Assembly: GCF_035046485.1 (NCBI RefSeq)
Contig: NC_085138.1
Coordinates: 340,826,263 to 340,890,262 of the forward strand
DNA from: Aedes albopictus
Taxonomy: Eukaryota > Arthropoda > Insecta > Diptera > Culicidae
Direction of reading: 5' to 3'
DNA: 64,000 nucleotides
In this document: piece after piece, positions 12,201-23,391 of the stretch
Layout of the letters: every line of letters begins with the position of its first letter
Numbering within the stretch: position 1 is the stretch's first letter
Program-made: the position numbers and the translations under genes
Notes under the pieces: model-generated
Database searches by the model: none
Seen by the model: the letters and a program-made list of their open reading frames with translations, nothing else
Told to the model about the DNA's origin: nothing

Positions 12201-12513
12201 GTTGGAGATAAGTTGACCTGTGCTTCTGAAGTGCTGATTGAATTCCGTACATAAGAGCTGAGATTTCGGCCTGAAAAACGGTGCAGTGTCTACCAAGTGA
12301 GTAAGACTGATGTATCAGGTATCAGAAGGCCGGCTCCAGAGGAACGTTATCCTCCATTTTGACATTTGTGCCATCGCCAAAATAATAGCCTATTTCATCA
12401 TCTACCTGAGGGAAAAGGAAGGAAATAAGGATAAGAATGGACCATAATGGGTTCAAACAGCGCCCTGATAAGGGCACTGTAATAACGCATAAAGCGAGAG
12501 AGCGAAAGAGACC

Positions 12514-13181
12514 CTATAGCTCTTTACCACTGCGGGTTAAGAACAACAGGACATCCTGAATATTCAGGTCTCTGAAGACTGTTTCACTTAATAAGTGTTT
12601 ACCGAATACTCGGAAACGCAGTTGCGCAAAAACTGGACAGTTACATATCAAATGATACGAAGTTCCATAATCGGATTCACAGCTATCACATGCAAATGAA
12701 TCAGCTTGCTGAATATTCGCCATGTGATAACTGAGTCGGCAGTGGCCAGTCAATGCTTTGGCCAGAATGCTGCAATTCTGCTTTGACAGATTTGTAAGAT
12801 ACTTCGCCACCCCTGGAGATGGCTCAGTACAATACAATTTGGTGTGACGACATGACTCCAAACTATTCCAGTATTGTCTGTGTTGAGTGGCAGCCCAGGT
12901 GTGAATCTGAAGCTTTACCCAACACTTGGATACCGGAATAGCTGGCTCAGGGCCAATGAAGTCATGTGATGCTCCAATGCGAGCTAACTCATCAGCCAAT
13001 TCATTTCCAGCGATGGAAGAATGGCCAGGTACCCATACAAGGTGAACAGCGTTTGCTGAATTCAGCTCCTCGATTTGAGTTCGACAAGCGATAACTATCT
13101 TCGACCTGGAGTTGGCCGAAGCAAGTGCTTTAATAGCAGCCTGGCTATCTGAACAGAAGTATATTACTTTGCCCATTATGT
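12514..13181 (-). pseudogene. partial RNase H domain and C-terminus of the LOA-type ORF2
   Basis: The second half of an RNase H fold is clear: FCSDSQAAIKAL (an active-site Asp) and VWVPGHSSIAGNELADELAR (His loop and last Asp). The first half, with the first catalytic Asp and the Glu, is missing: sequence jumps from the RT thumb into HIMGKVIYFCSDS near 13,180. Downstream is the family tail with C-x2-C (FACDSCES) and HLICNCPVF, ending at 12,514. The domain cannot be catalytic as it stands. Confidence 0.85.
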
Positions 13182-14586
13182 GCTTTCTTGATTCTGAACT
13201 CAATGTGAGGTGTCCAGGAAAGCTTGGAATTAAGAATGACTCCAACGTACTTCACCTGTTCAGTCACATCGATTTCAGAATCAAAGAGACGCAAAGGTCG
13301 AACGCCATTACGGTTTCGCTTTTCCGTAAAAAGAACAATAGATGTTTTATACAGATTATCCGAAAGGCCATATTGGCGACACCAACCCTCATTTACCTGA
13401 AGGGCGTTTTACATCAGGTCGAACAGGGTGGTGATACACATAGGGTAATTGTTCCCTTCGTTGTGGTAGTACCTAATGTTGCGGTAGTGGCATTTGAGCA
13501 CTTTTTCGACTGAAATGTTACCAAAAGGAATTTTTAATAGATGTATTATGCTTAATTTATAAGATTGCACTTTTTGTGTGCTTAAGTTTTGCCCAAAAAC
13601 CTAGTTTAAAAAAATATTTTCCTTAATGTTTCTGCTGCTGTGTTCCTATTGTTGCGGTAGTGTTCCTAATGTTGCGGTATCCCATATGATTTCAATGGAA
13701 TACCGCAACATTAGGAACCGAAATTAAATTTTACCTCCATAATAGGAACAGTGCGCCTATTGTTGTGGTATGCGATTATTGATCGAAAACAGAGAGAAAC
13801 GATAGTTTCCATATTTTTCCCAGCAAATTTGGATAGAAAACTACCGAATAAAGTTTTGAAACCGTTCATTAGATGGTACGATCATATTTTTTTGAATTAA
13901 TTCACCTTATTACCACAACGATCGGCACACTTACCCTACCGACTATCAATGCTAGGTAGTCGTCGACAAAACCATAAGTAGGAAAACCGCTATTATTGAG
14001 TTGCCTTAATAGCGTATCTGCTACGAGATTCCACAAAAGCGGTGATAAGACTCCCCCTTGGGGATATCCACAAACTCCCAATTTCCTAATCCCTGCTAGA
14101 CGCAATGTCGTGAAGAGATATCGGCTTTTGAGCATTTGATGAATCCAATTGGAAATCATTGGAGATATACCATGACTCCGTGCGGCTTCCAATATGGCAT
14201 CGAAAGGCACGTTGTCAAAGGCACCCTCGATATCTAAGAAAACACCCAAACAAGATTGCTTTTGAGCGAATGTCTTCTCGATATCGTAAACAACCTTGTG
14301 TAAAAGAGTCACAGTAGACTTATCAGATTGGTAGGCATGTTGGTTCACATGAAGAGGCACGCTGGCCAGATGAACATCACGGATGTGATGATCCACAATG
14401 CGTTCTAAGAATTTCAGAAGAAAAGTGGTCAAACTGATAGGTCTGAAACTCTTTGCTTCTTCATACGACGCACGACCCACTTTCGGAATAAACTTGACAG
14501 TAATATCCCGCCAGGATTTGGGAATATACCCTGTAGCAAAACTGCAAACAAGTATTTTTTTCAAAACATGTTTGAAATGATCAAAC
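13182..14586 (-). pseudogene. reverse transcriptase core, split by a MITE
   Basis: RT motifs in order: IPKSWRDITVKFIPKVG, SFRPISLTTFLLKFLERIV, motif A LDIEGAFDN (first catalytic Asp), motif B YPQGGVLSPLLWN, motif C FVDDYLALIVG (second Asp pair). Immediately after LIVG the frame is interrupted by the element at 13,443-13,936. Across the insertion the frame resumes as thumb-like sequence (EGWCRQYGL, KTSIVLFTEKRN, VKYVGVILNSKLSW) down to about 13,182. One stop lies inside the thumb. Confidence 0.85.
13443..13936. mobile_element. GGGTAA-ended MITE with TA duplication inside RT
   Basis: The left end is GGGTAATTGTTCCC...TCGTTGTGGTA and the right end, reverse-complemented, is GGGTAAGTGTGCCGATCGTT, both flanked by TA. 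Removing the element and one TA restores an uninterrupted RT frame, which proves the boundaries. Length 494 bp. The interior repeats 'TGTTGCGGTA / CCTAATGTTGCGG' in both orientations and carries no transposase. TA duplication fits the Tc1/mariner group or other TA-targeting families. Confidence 0.85.
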
Positions 14587-15530
14587 CCTTCTGATGCAAA
14601 ATAGGATAAATCCCATCTGCCCCAGGAGATTTGAAAGGAGCAAAGCTATTAAGTGCCCACTCGATCGATTCTATAGTTACAATACTCCGAGCCAAAGCCA
14701 GGGAACCGTAACTACAAGAAAAGACATCATTTTCATCCGAAGATGTAATATCCACACATCCAGGGAAGGGTGTGCTGAATAAGCATTGCAGAACTTCCTC
14801 ATCAGAGGTAGTCAGATCGCCATTTGGCAAACGAAGTTGGTTCACTCGGAAATCCTTAGATTTCGCAAGGATTTTGTTTAACTGATTGACTTCACTCAAA
14901 CTGGAAACATTTGTACAAAAGTTTTTCCAGCCGGATCGTTCAGTAGACCGGAGAGCTTTCCTGTAGGCCTTGCGAGCCGACCAGAAAGCCTCCGAACCAG
15001 CCGAACGTCGTCTGTTCCAACTCTTTCTACATTGTTTCCTGAGTTTCGAAAGATCAGAGCTCCACCAAGGGGTTCCTCTTGTGATCTTCACAGGCCGTAG
15101 AGGGCATGCTTCTTCAAAATCTTCCATGATGAAGGCCGTTGTAGTATCAACGGCATCATCTAAATCACTTGGAGTGTCAATTGATGGTAAGTATCCATGA
15201 AATTTGGCTGCAACTAAATCGGTAAAGAGATCCCAGTTGGTTGACCGGGGATTCCTGAAACGCAAAGTTTGCGAAGTAACATTTAAATGTTCAAAAAAGA
15301 TGTAGCGATGGTCAGATAAAGATTCTTCATCTGACACATGCCAATTGGTCAGCTCGTGACTAATTCTACTAGAGCAAAGCGTTATGTCTAACACTTCCTC
15401 TCTAGCAGATACCATGAAGGTTGGGCGGTTGCCTATGTTAAGTAATGCAAGAGTAAAACTGATGTAGGCTTAGCTCACGAGAGTAGACACCAGCACTTCG
15501 AGAAGGGAGGCTTCAGGGTAACATACGAAG
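14586..15530 (-). pseudogene. ORF2 part: endonuclease end, linker and start of RT
   Basis: Visible are EASLLEVLVST, then LALLNIGNRPTF, REEVLDITLCSS and the endonuclease C-terminal DHRYIFF, followed by a Trp/Arg-rich linker (TPWWSSDLSKLRKQCRKSWN) and the RT entry motif FKSPGADGIYPILHQKG. One base is lost just after QKG (near 14,585), moving the frame to the RT core. The piece upstream of about 15,420 contains an in-frame stop and is itself damaged. Confidence 0.8.
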
Positions 15531-15540
15531 CCGTCTGAAA

Positions 15541-16430
15541 TACTTCTCTCCAAATACCCTGACTGTTTTCAGCCTTCAAGCTGCGCGTTTACTCTCTGAG
15601 CTATAGAAGAACAGTATACATTATTCTAACCCATGGGACAAATTGCCCCCGGCTTACGGTACCATAGACTAGAGACCAGCGACGACACCAACCTCACAGC
15701 AGTAGTAAAGTCTACAGTTGCGAGCCAAGTTTAGTTAGATCACACCATGTAGTCGTTCTACCACCAGCTACCGATTGGGGATGTTTTCCAAGCTTCTCCA
15801 GGACTCTTACGGTTGTAAATTTTGTAATAGGTGTACCTTCTGATTCGAGTGCGCGCGATGGATGGATGGGGGGTGGTGTTGGGCTGACACGGTGACACGA
15901 AATGTAATTTATTTACTCGCGCTGGATATCGCGTTTCGTGGGTACTTCTGTTATTATTTGTTTTTGGATTCCTGAGGGAATCGAGCTGGAGCTGGTTGGG
16001 GAGGTATCACCGAACGAGCAACCAACCTTTACCCCGTGAAGATCCAGTAGTGGGGATAAGGTTTTCCGTTGAATAATGTATATTGGACGAACCGGCAGAC
16101 GTTCTTCCACATTGAGACATCCGAAAGCAATTTCGATTACGAATGTGCCATTTGCATGCTCCGGATGTCAGTTTTATGGGAATTTATGGGACTATTTTAC
16201 AGAGTAAATGGTTGTTTTTCAAACAGGTCAGAACTGTAATTTTTTAGCATGTCTTAATGTGCCTTTAATGTGTGAAAGTTGAAACTTTTCTAGAAAAGGA
16301 ACTTGGTTTTGGCCTTTAATTACCAAAGCAACACACTTGTCACATAAGAGTAACGGCGGCACAGGTTTTTGTTACGCAGAAGTCACTATAACTTACTTCT
16401 AGCAAGTAAGTATTTATTTGCTAGAAGTAA
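15541..16430. other. anonymous spacer with one short coding-like segment
   Basis: No element ends are recognisable. The only item of note is the minus-strand open segment at 15,913-16,170 listed separately. Confidence 0.4.
15913..16170 (-). CDS. unidentified coding-like fragment
   Basis: About 85 codons open on the minus strand without an ATG at the front. It includes GTFVIEIAFGCLNVEERLPV, RPIYIIQRKTLSPLLDLHGV and KVGCSFGDT, then a Ser/Thr-rich end and a stop. The residue mix looks more protein-like than that of its neighbours, and stops close the frame on both sides. It could be an exon or a retrotransposon ORF1 remnant. I do not recognise a family. Confidence 0.2.
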
Positions 16431-16439
16431 TTAAGACTT

Positions 16440-16545
16440 GGGTAGAAACTGTAGAAGTACTCAAAGAGCACTAAGTTAATGAAAGGCAGGCAAAGTTCCA
16501 TTGGGAATGTACAGCCACAAATCAGAAGTAGAACAATTACGTCAC
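16440..16545 (+). mobile_element. 3' fragment of a Feilai-type SINE
   Basis: Matches the 3' half of the full SINE at 51,091-51,371: GTAGAAGTACTCAAAGAGCA, CTAAGTTAATGAAAGGCAGG and TTCCATTGGGAATGTA correspond block by block. The tRNA-like head is missing. Confidence 0.65.
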
Positions 16546-16599
16546 TGATTCAGTTTTCAGTCGGATTTGGAGCATCTAGTAGAAAATATGGACTTGCTT

Positions 16600-16712
16600 G
16601 ACTGAAAAATTAGAACCTTCCTCTAAATGTACACCCTTAAAAAATTAGGAACTCACTGAAACATTAGAACTTTCCTCTTAATATACACCCTTAAAAATTA
16701 GGAATTTACTCG
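16600..16712. repeat. two-copy tandem duplication
   Basis: ATTAGAACCTTCCTCTAAAT-type sequence followed by GTACACCCTTAAAAA and ATTAGGAACTCAC is repeated once, slightly changed (ATTAGAACTTTCCTC, TATACACCCTTAAAA, ATTAGGAATTTAC). Confidence 0.7.
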
Positions 16713-16794
16713 TGACGTAAACCATCAACGTACGTAAACATTTCATGACTGAATGGCAAATTTGACTAAATTTAACAAACATCATGTAGGTTCG

Positions 16795-17919
16795 GGTTCT
16801 GTCACATTCGCCCGAAAACGATTCGCCCGAATTCCAAATGCCCGAATGTAACTAACGCCCGAAAGTCATTCGCCCGAAAAGTCCATTCGCCCGAAAAGAC
16901 TATTCGCCCGAAATACCATTCGCCCGAAATCCATAATAGTCTTGAAACACTTTTTTGAAATCAATTTAGGCGTCGTCCAGGCGTATGGCTGAACGCCATT
17001 TTCAACTAAAAGTAACTGCAACCTTTTTCGAATTTTTTTTTTTTTTAAACATAGTCTAATTTAAGACATATATTGTTACAAACATTTTCGGCAATATAGC
17101 TGTGGAAACATTTATTGGAATTGTCCCTTCTTTTGTTAATAGGTTTTTCTTTCTAGTTTCACCTTCAAGGAAATTAAATTCAATTTGATGTAATTTTTTA
17201 CCAGAAATTTGCCCTTCTTTCAATCATGGATTGTTCTTTAAAGTAGCTCTGTTGACGTTTTATATTTTTACAACTTCTGGATTCCAAACATGATTTCAAA
17301 AGAACAGCTTGTTTTAATAAGAATGCTGTATTCTCTCGATTTTTATATTTTTTTTTCTACATCCGTTAGCTTACCCGTTTTAGTTTTTATCAATTATTGT
17401 TCATTTAAACGAAACGTAGTTATTCTGACTACATCAGTCGTGAACACTATTAACTTAAATGTGTTGACTACACTGTGCTGAAGTTTTGTCTTTATCCTTT
17501 CGATCTACAATGCCATAACAATTAATTACCTATTATGATTTTTACAAGCAATTAGGCCTTCTTCAAAACGTAGGTCGTTCTTTCAAACTAAGCTAATATG
17601 ATTATTATTGGCGCCAATCAAGCTATTCTTGCGATTGGTCGGACACTAAGTACATCATGCGTCTGTCCTTAAACTTCCATCATGGCAAACCACAAAAAAA
17701 TGCATGGAATCGGTGGATCACTTTCGGGCGAATGGTCTTTCGGGTGAATGGTCTTTTCGGGCGAATGGTCATTCGGGCGAATGGTCTTTTCGGGTGAATG
17801 ATCTATTCGGGCGAATGGTCTATTCGGGCGATTGGAATTCGGGCGTTTGTCATTCGGGCGTTTGTTATTCGGGCGTTTGTTATTCGGGCGAATGGTTTTC
17901 GGGCGAATGTGACAGAATC
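16795..17919. mobile_element. foldback element of TTCGCCCGAA subrepeats with 9-bp TSD
   Basis: Perfect direct repeats GTAGGTTCG at 16,786-16,794 and 17,920-17,928 bound a 1,125-bp element. Its ends read GGTTCTGTCACATTCGCCCG (left) and, inverted, GATTCTGTCACATTCGCCCG (right). Both arms are strings of the near-palindrome TTCGCCCGAA with short spacers (left arm to about 16,930, right arm from about 17,700). The interior is AT-rich with no transposase. Arms of direct subrepeats are the hallmark of foldback elements. A 9-bp duplication suits the Mutator group, while P/hAT-group elements normally make 7-8 bp. Open frames across the arms are repeat shadows. Confidence 0.92.
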
Positions 17920-18035
17920 GTAGGTTCGAGTTGGTTGCACAAGATGTCAACAAACCTATTTGACTAGAGGAGTAGAAACAGTTTTACATTTATGGTTTGT
18001 TTCACAACTCGGTGATACAGGCGAGAGGTATAGTA

Positions 18036-18912
18036 CAGGGGATACTCAAAATAACTGGGGCAGTACAAATTTTCACTTATCAAAAAATGTTCAACTTGCT
18101 GTAACTTTTCGAAAAGAATTTTGAAAAAGATCGGGCTATTCTACACGAAGTTAGAAAGATTCTAGAAAAAGGTATAATTATCCGATAGCTAACTTTGAGC
18201 TGTTATATCTCCGGATTCAATGAACCGAATGTAATGAAATTTTGATCGTTCATGACAAGGTTCATGACTAATAAAAAGAGCTATTAAAAACTTTTTACTA
18301 AATTTAAAATTTTCTACACGAAAGAAAATTATAACGATTAGATTATTTTTCTAATATAACATCAATTTATCCAAAATTTCATCATTGTTTCAAAATTCGA
18401 CAAAGTAGTTATAGTTCATTTAAATTCCCTCTAATTGACTTGAATATATTTATGTTTCAAAGGAAAGCAACCAAATGGCCGGAATTAAATTGAAAAAGCA
18501 ATGGGAAGCATAAGAAAAATAGATAAATTTACTAAAAAAACATAGAATAAATTAAATTGCTATAACTTTTTTTCTTATTAATAATTTCAAGTTAAGTCAA
18601 ATGTTTTTCAAAGTTCATTATATTAGTCATAAATGTTCAAAATTTCATTGCATTCGGTTCATTGAATCCGGAGATGTAGCAGCTCGAAGTTAGCTATCGG
18701 ATAATTATACCTTTTTCTAGAATCTTTCTAACTTCGTGTAGAATAGCCCGATCATTTTCAAAATTGGACCACTGATACACAACTAGTTGATGAACTTACA
18801 GTAAAAATTATAAGTAAGAATATTTGATGCTCTTTTCGAAAAGTTACAGCAAGTTGGACATTTTTTAAAAAGTGAAAATTTTACCTGTCCCAGTTATTTT
18901 GAGTATCCCCTG
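18036..18912. mobile_element. CAGGGGATA foldback TIR element, copy 1
   Basis: Flanked by TA on both sides. The ends are CAGGGGATACTCAAAATAAC and its inverse. The arms run several hundred bases: the TAACTTTGAGCTGTTATATC region on the left is mirrored by the AGCAGCTCGAAGTTAGCTAT region on the right. No coding capacity. Same family as 26,025-26,945. Confidence 0.9.
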
Positions 18913-19388
18913 TACGTGTCTCTCAATCAGAGGACCAGAGTTCGAATCCAGTTCATTACTTTACTTACATATGTTTTATCTATCGCGATTGCTAGCTCGA
19001 CTTTATTTGTGATCGAAGACGTAAATTTGTGTCTAACGGGCCGCTCCTTTTATGTGCATCCAAGTGAACTTAAATTTACATGATTTTTTCTAAGAGTGTA
19101 TGTGAAAACCTATTTTGAAAATAAGGGTCCGTTATCATTTATTAAATAATATCAAATAGCAACAAAAGAGGATATACATCCTGTTGCGCCTTAATTATAG
19201 ATGTCCAAAAGTTTTGGGTTACCCCTCAATATGCAATAGGGTGCCTGTACCAATTATGGCACTACCTAAGGAAAACTATTCGTACAAAAATAACGAGAAG
19301 ACCAACGAATGTCACCAATATGTTAAAAGATAGTTTAGTTTCCATACTTTACAGGAAAAATATAAAAACGGAGCCAAAACTACTTTTA

Positions 19389-20792
19389 GGGTAATTCGCA
19401 AATTGTTGAACACTACCCAAATGTTGAACAGTTTTTGAAAATGTTATTATAAATTTAACTTAAGTAATTTTCCATCAACGTAAACGTATGATGTAGATGC
19501 GTATACATGTGTGTCATGATATTGCTCCAATGAAGTTATAAAATTATACATATTTTACGTCAAAAATATCGATTGCAAATTTTGTACCGCTGATGACATG
19601 AAAACTGCACAATTCTTAAGATTAATTTTAAGAAATTGCTGTTACGAAATAAGCTTTGCTGGCAAATCGACCATAAATATCAAAGTCACGCCATAGTTAC
19701 AAGAACTGGAAGGATATCCTTAACAGTTTAACATTGTTTAAAATCACATTTTCATTGTGATTTCGTTTGAAAAAAATATTTTTCTTATCACACTATCATT
19801 ATGCATCTAAAATCCAATTGTTGAACACTGGCATAACCTACGATGTTAGCATGTCTGCCAGGTCACTTTACCTTTTTCAGGAGCCATCCACGGGTTTTCA
19901 AAGCATTTCAGGGTTGCTCCAGGGATGTTCTAGAGGGTTGAGTGTGTCCCATGGGTTTCCAGGAGTGTTTCAGGAGCTTTCAAAGGCGTTCGTTTCTTCA
20001 GTCGTTTTCGCTTCTATTCAAATCTTTTCAGCCATTTTTTGCATTTGGTTATGTTTAAAACGATTTCAGTCCACTAGAGCTCTCTCTAAATGGGAAGTGA
20101 TTCCTTGGGAACGTCCATAAATTACGTCACGCTTTGAGGAGTGAGGGGAGGGGGGGTTCAGCAAAGTGTGACGACCCATACACAAATTTCAGAGGTCTCA
20201 TATAAAAAGTGTGACCTAGGGGAAGGAGGGTTTAAAATGGACAATTTTTGCATGACGTAATATATGGACGCTCCCTCATTTGAATGAATTGTCACTCAAA
20301 TGACTAATTAGGCAAAAACACGAAAAACCCGGAAAAATTCCGCCAGAGTGAAAAAATATCGGATGTCGGGTCAAAGTCGGGTCAAATTTTATCAAATGTT
20401 GGACCACTGTTGGACTCACACGGATAACTGTTGGGTCTATGTTGGGTTTGGTGGCGAAAATAAAAACAGGTCAATGATAGGTTTATGTCGGGTTATACGT
20501 CATCAATTACGAGCAAAGCTTGAACCGTTCAACAATTGGCGAGAATCGTCCAACATTAGGATGAGCTAGCTTATGGAAGCGTTCAACATTTGGGTTAGAG
20601 ACTTCCCATACAAATGTTCTATTTTCTCTTAGAAAATGGAATTTATGCGAATATAAATTAAATGGGAAGTATAAGGAATGAGTGGATCTAGACGTTCACT
20701 GGATATTTTTCTACTAAAGTGGAATTATGTAAGGAAAAACAAACGAAAACAAAAATGCCAGTACTAACCGTTCCACAACTGGCGAATTACCC
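19389..20792. mobile_element. nested GGGTAATTCGC TIR element
   Basis: The left end is GGGTAATTCGCAAATTGTTG and the right end, inverted, is GGGTAATTCGCCAGTTGTGG, each flanked by TA, so it inserted into the element around it. The interior repeats TGTTGAAC/GTTCAAC variants and contains a degenerate TTTCAGGGG minisatellite piece (19,870-20,000) and the 169-bp MITE at 20,107. No transposase frame. Confidence 0.75.
20107..20275. mobile_element. small TIR element (GGGAACGTCCAT ends)
   Basis: The left end is GGGAACGTCCATAAATTACG and the right end, inverted, is GGGAGCGTCCATATATTACG. 169 bp with a G-run/GTGAC interior. No clear target duplication. Confidence 0.75.
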
Positions 20793-21179
20793 TAGTATTT
20801 ATTACAGCGTGTGCCAATGATAGGAACCCTGTACCAGTTATGGCTACATTTTTTAACTTCGGTTCCTTTTCGCACTATTTGCATGCATTTCTTATGGGAT
20901 TAGCCATAATTGGTACACTATGGCGAAAAAGGGTGCAAGGAAGCCGAAATTTTAAGGAAAATGATTTATTTCTACCATAATTTGAGCAAAATGTGGACTT
21001 TAAATGAGTGCTACCATCTTTTGTGAACGTGATCTGTTGTTCAGATTTTTTTTCATTGTTGATATATATCGTTAAAGGGTGAAAATCAACTATGGCGAAT
21101 AATTGGTACTATAGCCATAATTGGTACACTTACCCTATATGCCAAAAGTTTGGAGTTTTTGTAAAACATGAGCTGTGTG

Positions 21180-21645
21180 ATAAATTCATAAACCACGAAC
21201 GGGATTTAAGGAGCCTTTTATGGGCGTTATGTCAAGATTTGTTGGCGTTTTAATGGGATTACAGGGAATTCACGGGCATTTCAATAGTATTCAGGGGGTT
21301 TCAGGGACGTTTCTAGGGGCTTTAAGGGCAATTCAAGGGATCTCATGAGCTTTTAAAAGGCGTTGCAAGGGGTTTGGGGGGCGTTTCAAGGTATTTCATA
21401 GTTATTTCAGAGTAATTTAAGAGATTTTAAGGGCGTTCCTAGAGATGTTGTGTGCGTTTGATAACATTTCTGGGGCGTTTCAGGGGTTTCTTGACCCTAT
21501 TAAAGACATCCAAAGTAGTTTCAGAGGCATTTCATATTGAGTATGATATTTTCAAGGGCTTCTCAATTTGATTACGGAGGTTTCATGGGTGTTTCGAGGC
21601 ATTTTAGGTCTGGGTCGTATAAGCGGTTTGCAAGAACACCTTTAA
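21180..21645. repeat. degenerate GGCGTTTCAGGGG minisatellite field
   Basis: Loose repetition of TTTCAAGGG / GGCGTTTCAGGGG / TTTCAGAGG words at 20-40-bp spacing. Any open frame here is a shadow. The same field continues at 22,764 on the other side of the palindromic element, so the palindrome was inserted into it. Confidence 0.65.
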
Positions 21646-22763
21646 CCCGTAGGCTACGGGGCTTACAACAAAGTTTCAAACCGCTGCCAAAGACGGAAAC
21701 ATCAATATTTTTCAATGAAATTTTGAGGTTCACATCATATTAGTTGTAGTTTCAATTATTCTGGGAGCCACAAAAATTGGAGCCACGAGGACAGTTTTAT
21801 TCCGGTGGACGTCTGGGTCAGGAGGGGTAAAAATTGCATAACCTTCCTTTTACTTAGCAAGGCCCCATTAGTTGAAATTCAAATAACTTCATCTGAAAAT
21901 TAATTAGTTTTATGTACTATTATATATGATGTCAGGCCTGGGAGTTAAGAAGTATATAAGTGGTGTAGAACTTTTTCAAGGCCTTCAAAATATTTTCAAT
22001 TTTGAGTCCAATTTCTACGCGCTTGTAAAAGATTTTAAAGCACGCAAGAAGTAGATTTTTTTTGTTATAAGCCATAGGTCTCAAGCATATTGAATTTATC
22101 TATAAGTAAAACTTGATGGTAACATACCGTTTTTGTATGAAAAATCATGTTTTTCATTGAAGTTGGACGACTTTGGAAGAATTTGCCTACATTTAGGCGT
22201 TTAATGCGGGTCATTCAATAATACATTAAACGCCTAAAAGTAGGCCATTTCTTGTAAAATCGTCTTACTTTCGTGAAAAACATGATTTTTCGTACAAAAA
22301 CAGTATGTTAAAATCAAGTTTTACTTATAGGTAAATTCAATATACTTAAGACTTAGCTTAAGACAAAAAAAAACTACTTCTTGCGGGCTTTAAAATAGAA
22401 ATTAGACTCAAAATTGAAAATATTTTGGAGGCCTTGAAAAAGTTCTACACCACTTATATACTTCTTAACCTCCAGGCCTGACGTTATATACAATAATACA
22501 AAGAACTGACCACTTTTCAGATGAATTCATTTGAATTCCAACTAATGGGGCCTTGTTAAAAGGAAGGTTATGCAATTTATACCGCTCCTGACCCAGACGT
22601 CCACCGGAATAAAACTGTCCTCGTGGCTCCAATTTTTGTGGCTCCCAGCATAATTGAAACTACAACTAATATGATGTGAACCTCAAAATTTCATTGAAAA
22701 ATGATTATGTTGGCGTCTTTGGCAGCGGTTTGAAATTTTGTTGTAAGCCCCGTAGCCTACGGA
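21646..22763. mobile_element. 1.1-kb palindromic element with TTAA duplication
   Basis: TTAA at 21,642-21,645 and 22,764-22,767 bounds the element. The left arm (to about 22,206) and right arm (from about 22,224) are inverted copies over roughly 540-560 bp, leaving a loop of about 17 bp (AGGCGTTTAATG ... CATTAAACGCCT). The tip CCCGTAGGCTACGG is itself a palindrome. TTAA target and CCC tips are piggyBac-like traits. No transposase; the element is virtually all arm. Confidence 0.92.
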
Positions 22764-23095
22764 TTAAATCAAAGAGGTTTTCAGGGGCGTTTGAAAGAAT
22801 ATTATGATCGGGTCTCTAAAAATCTTCAGAAACTTCCTGAAATGCCTCCAAAATCTTTTTTAAACCCCTTCGAATCCCATGTAACGCACTTGAGACGCTC
22901 AAAAACCCCCGAAAAGTCCCGTCGAAAATGCTCTGCCACTGAAGCCCGTCGAAAATGCTCTGAAACTTCCTGAAATACCTCCAAAATCCCCATTAAACCC
23001 TTTCGGACCCCATGTAACGCATCTGAGACCCTCCGAATTTCCCGAAAAGGCTTGCGTAACGCCTCCAACTCCCGCTGAAAATATATGAAACGTCC
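22764..23095. repeat. degenerate minisatellite, higher-order ~100-bp period
   Basis: TTCCTGAAATGCCTCC, CCCATGTAACGCA and CGTCGAAAATGCTCTG recur in order, giving a longer repeat made of the TTTCAGGGG words in reverse orientation. Frames here (for example minus 22,826-23,068) are repeat shadows. Confidence 0.6.
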
Positions 23096-23391
23096 TTGAC
23101 AGTTCTCAAACTGTTTACTGCCGAAAGCAGGTACGCTACAGTAACCGTGCTGTCAGTTTAGTTGGTAGCATTATGAAATATTGCAATTGTATAGTACAGT
23201 TTTTAGTCAGTTAGAGAAATAAAGTTCATTCCTTTCCAAGTCCGATAAAGTGATTCCAAAGTGATGAAAAGTAGTTTTGTGTGGTGAATTCTTGTGGTGC
23301 CCAGTTCGCCGATAGTGACCGGCCCCGGTAGTGTTCTGCCCGTTTGTAACCCCAGTCCCAGCCGGAAGCCACGATCCTGCCCTATCATTCC
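23096..23391. other. unidentified insertion in the minisatellite
   Basis: Breaks the ~100-bp pattern. It contains AGAAATAAAGTTCATTCC (a polyadenylation-like word) and a GC-richer 3' half with GTGACCGGCCCCGG. It might be an LTR or retroposon fragment, but I see no matching ends. Confidence 0.3.

Larger units (their letters stand above)
12300..15540 (-). mobile_element. LOA/Lian-type non-LTR retrotransposon, 5'-truncated and interrupted
   Basis: On the minus strand the order is: end of the endonuclease (about 15,530 onward, REEVLDITL, SLSDHRYIFF), linker, reverse transcriptase with an FVDD box, a MITE insertion, RT thumb, then a partial RNase H and a Cys/His-rich tail. RT followed by RNase H, together with FVDDY, points to the LOA/I group. 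The 3' region near 12,300-12,420 carries GGAGCCGGC, as I recall for Lian-type elements. ORF1 and most of the endonuclease are gone. A one-base frameshift near 14,585 and an internal deletion near 13,180 make it inactive. Confidence 0.8.
19239..21135. mobile_element. GGGTAAGTGTACCAATTATGG TIR element (host of a nested one)
   Basis: Left end after TA: GGGTGCCTGTACCAATTATG. Right end, inverted: GGGTAAGTGTACCAATTATG followed by TA. A direct partial copy of the end (CCCTGTACCAGTTATGGCTA) sits at about 20,828, so a shorter element at 20,823-21,135 beside a broken left piece is also possible. Most of its length is the nested element at 19,389-20,792. Confidence 0.65.

Noticed and set aside
17669..17967. 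Opposed 87- and 94-codon frames
   Set aside because: Both read through the right arm of the TTCGCCCGAA foldback (S-G-E-W and R-P-N repeats).
23096..23391. Solo LTR
   Set aside because: No TG...CA ends or target duplication found.
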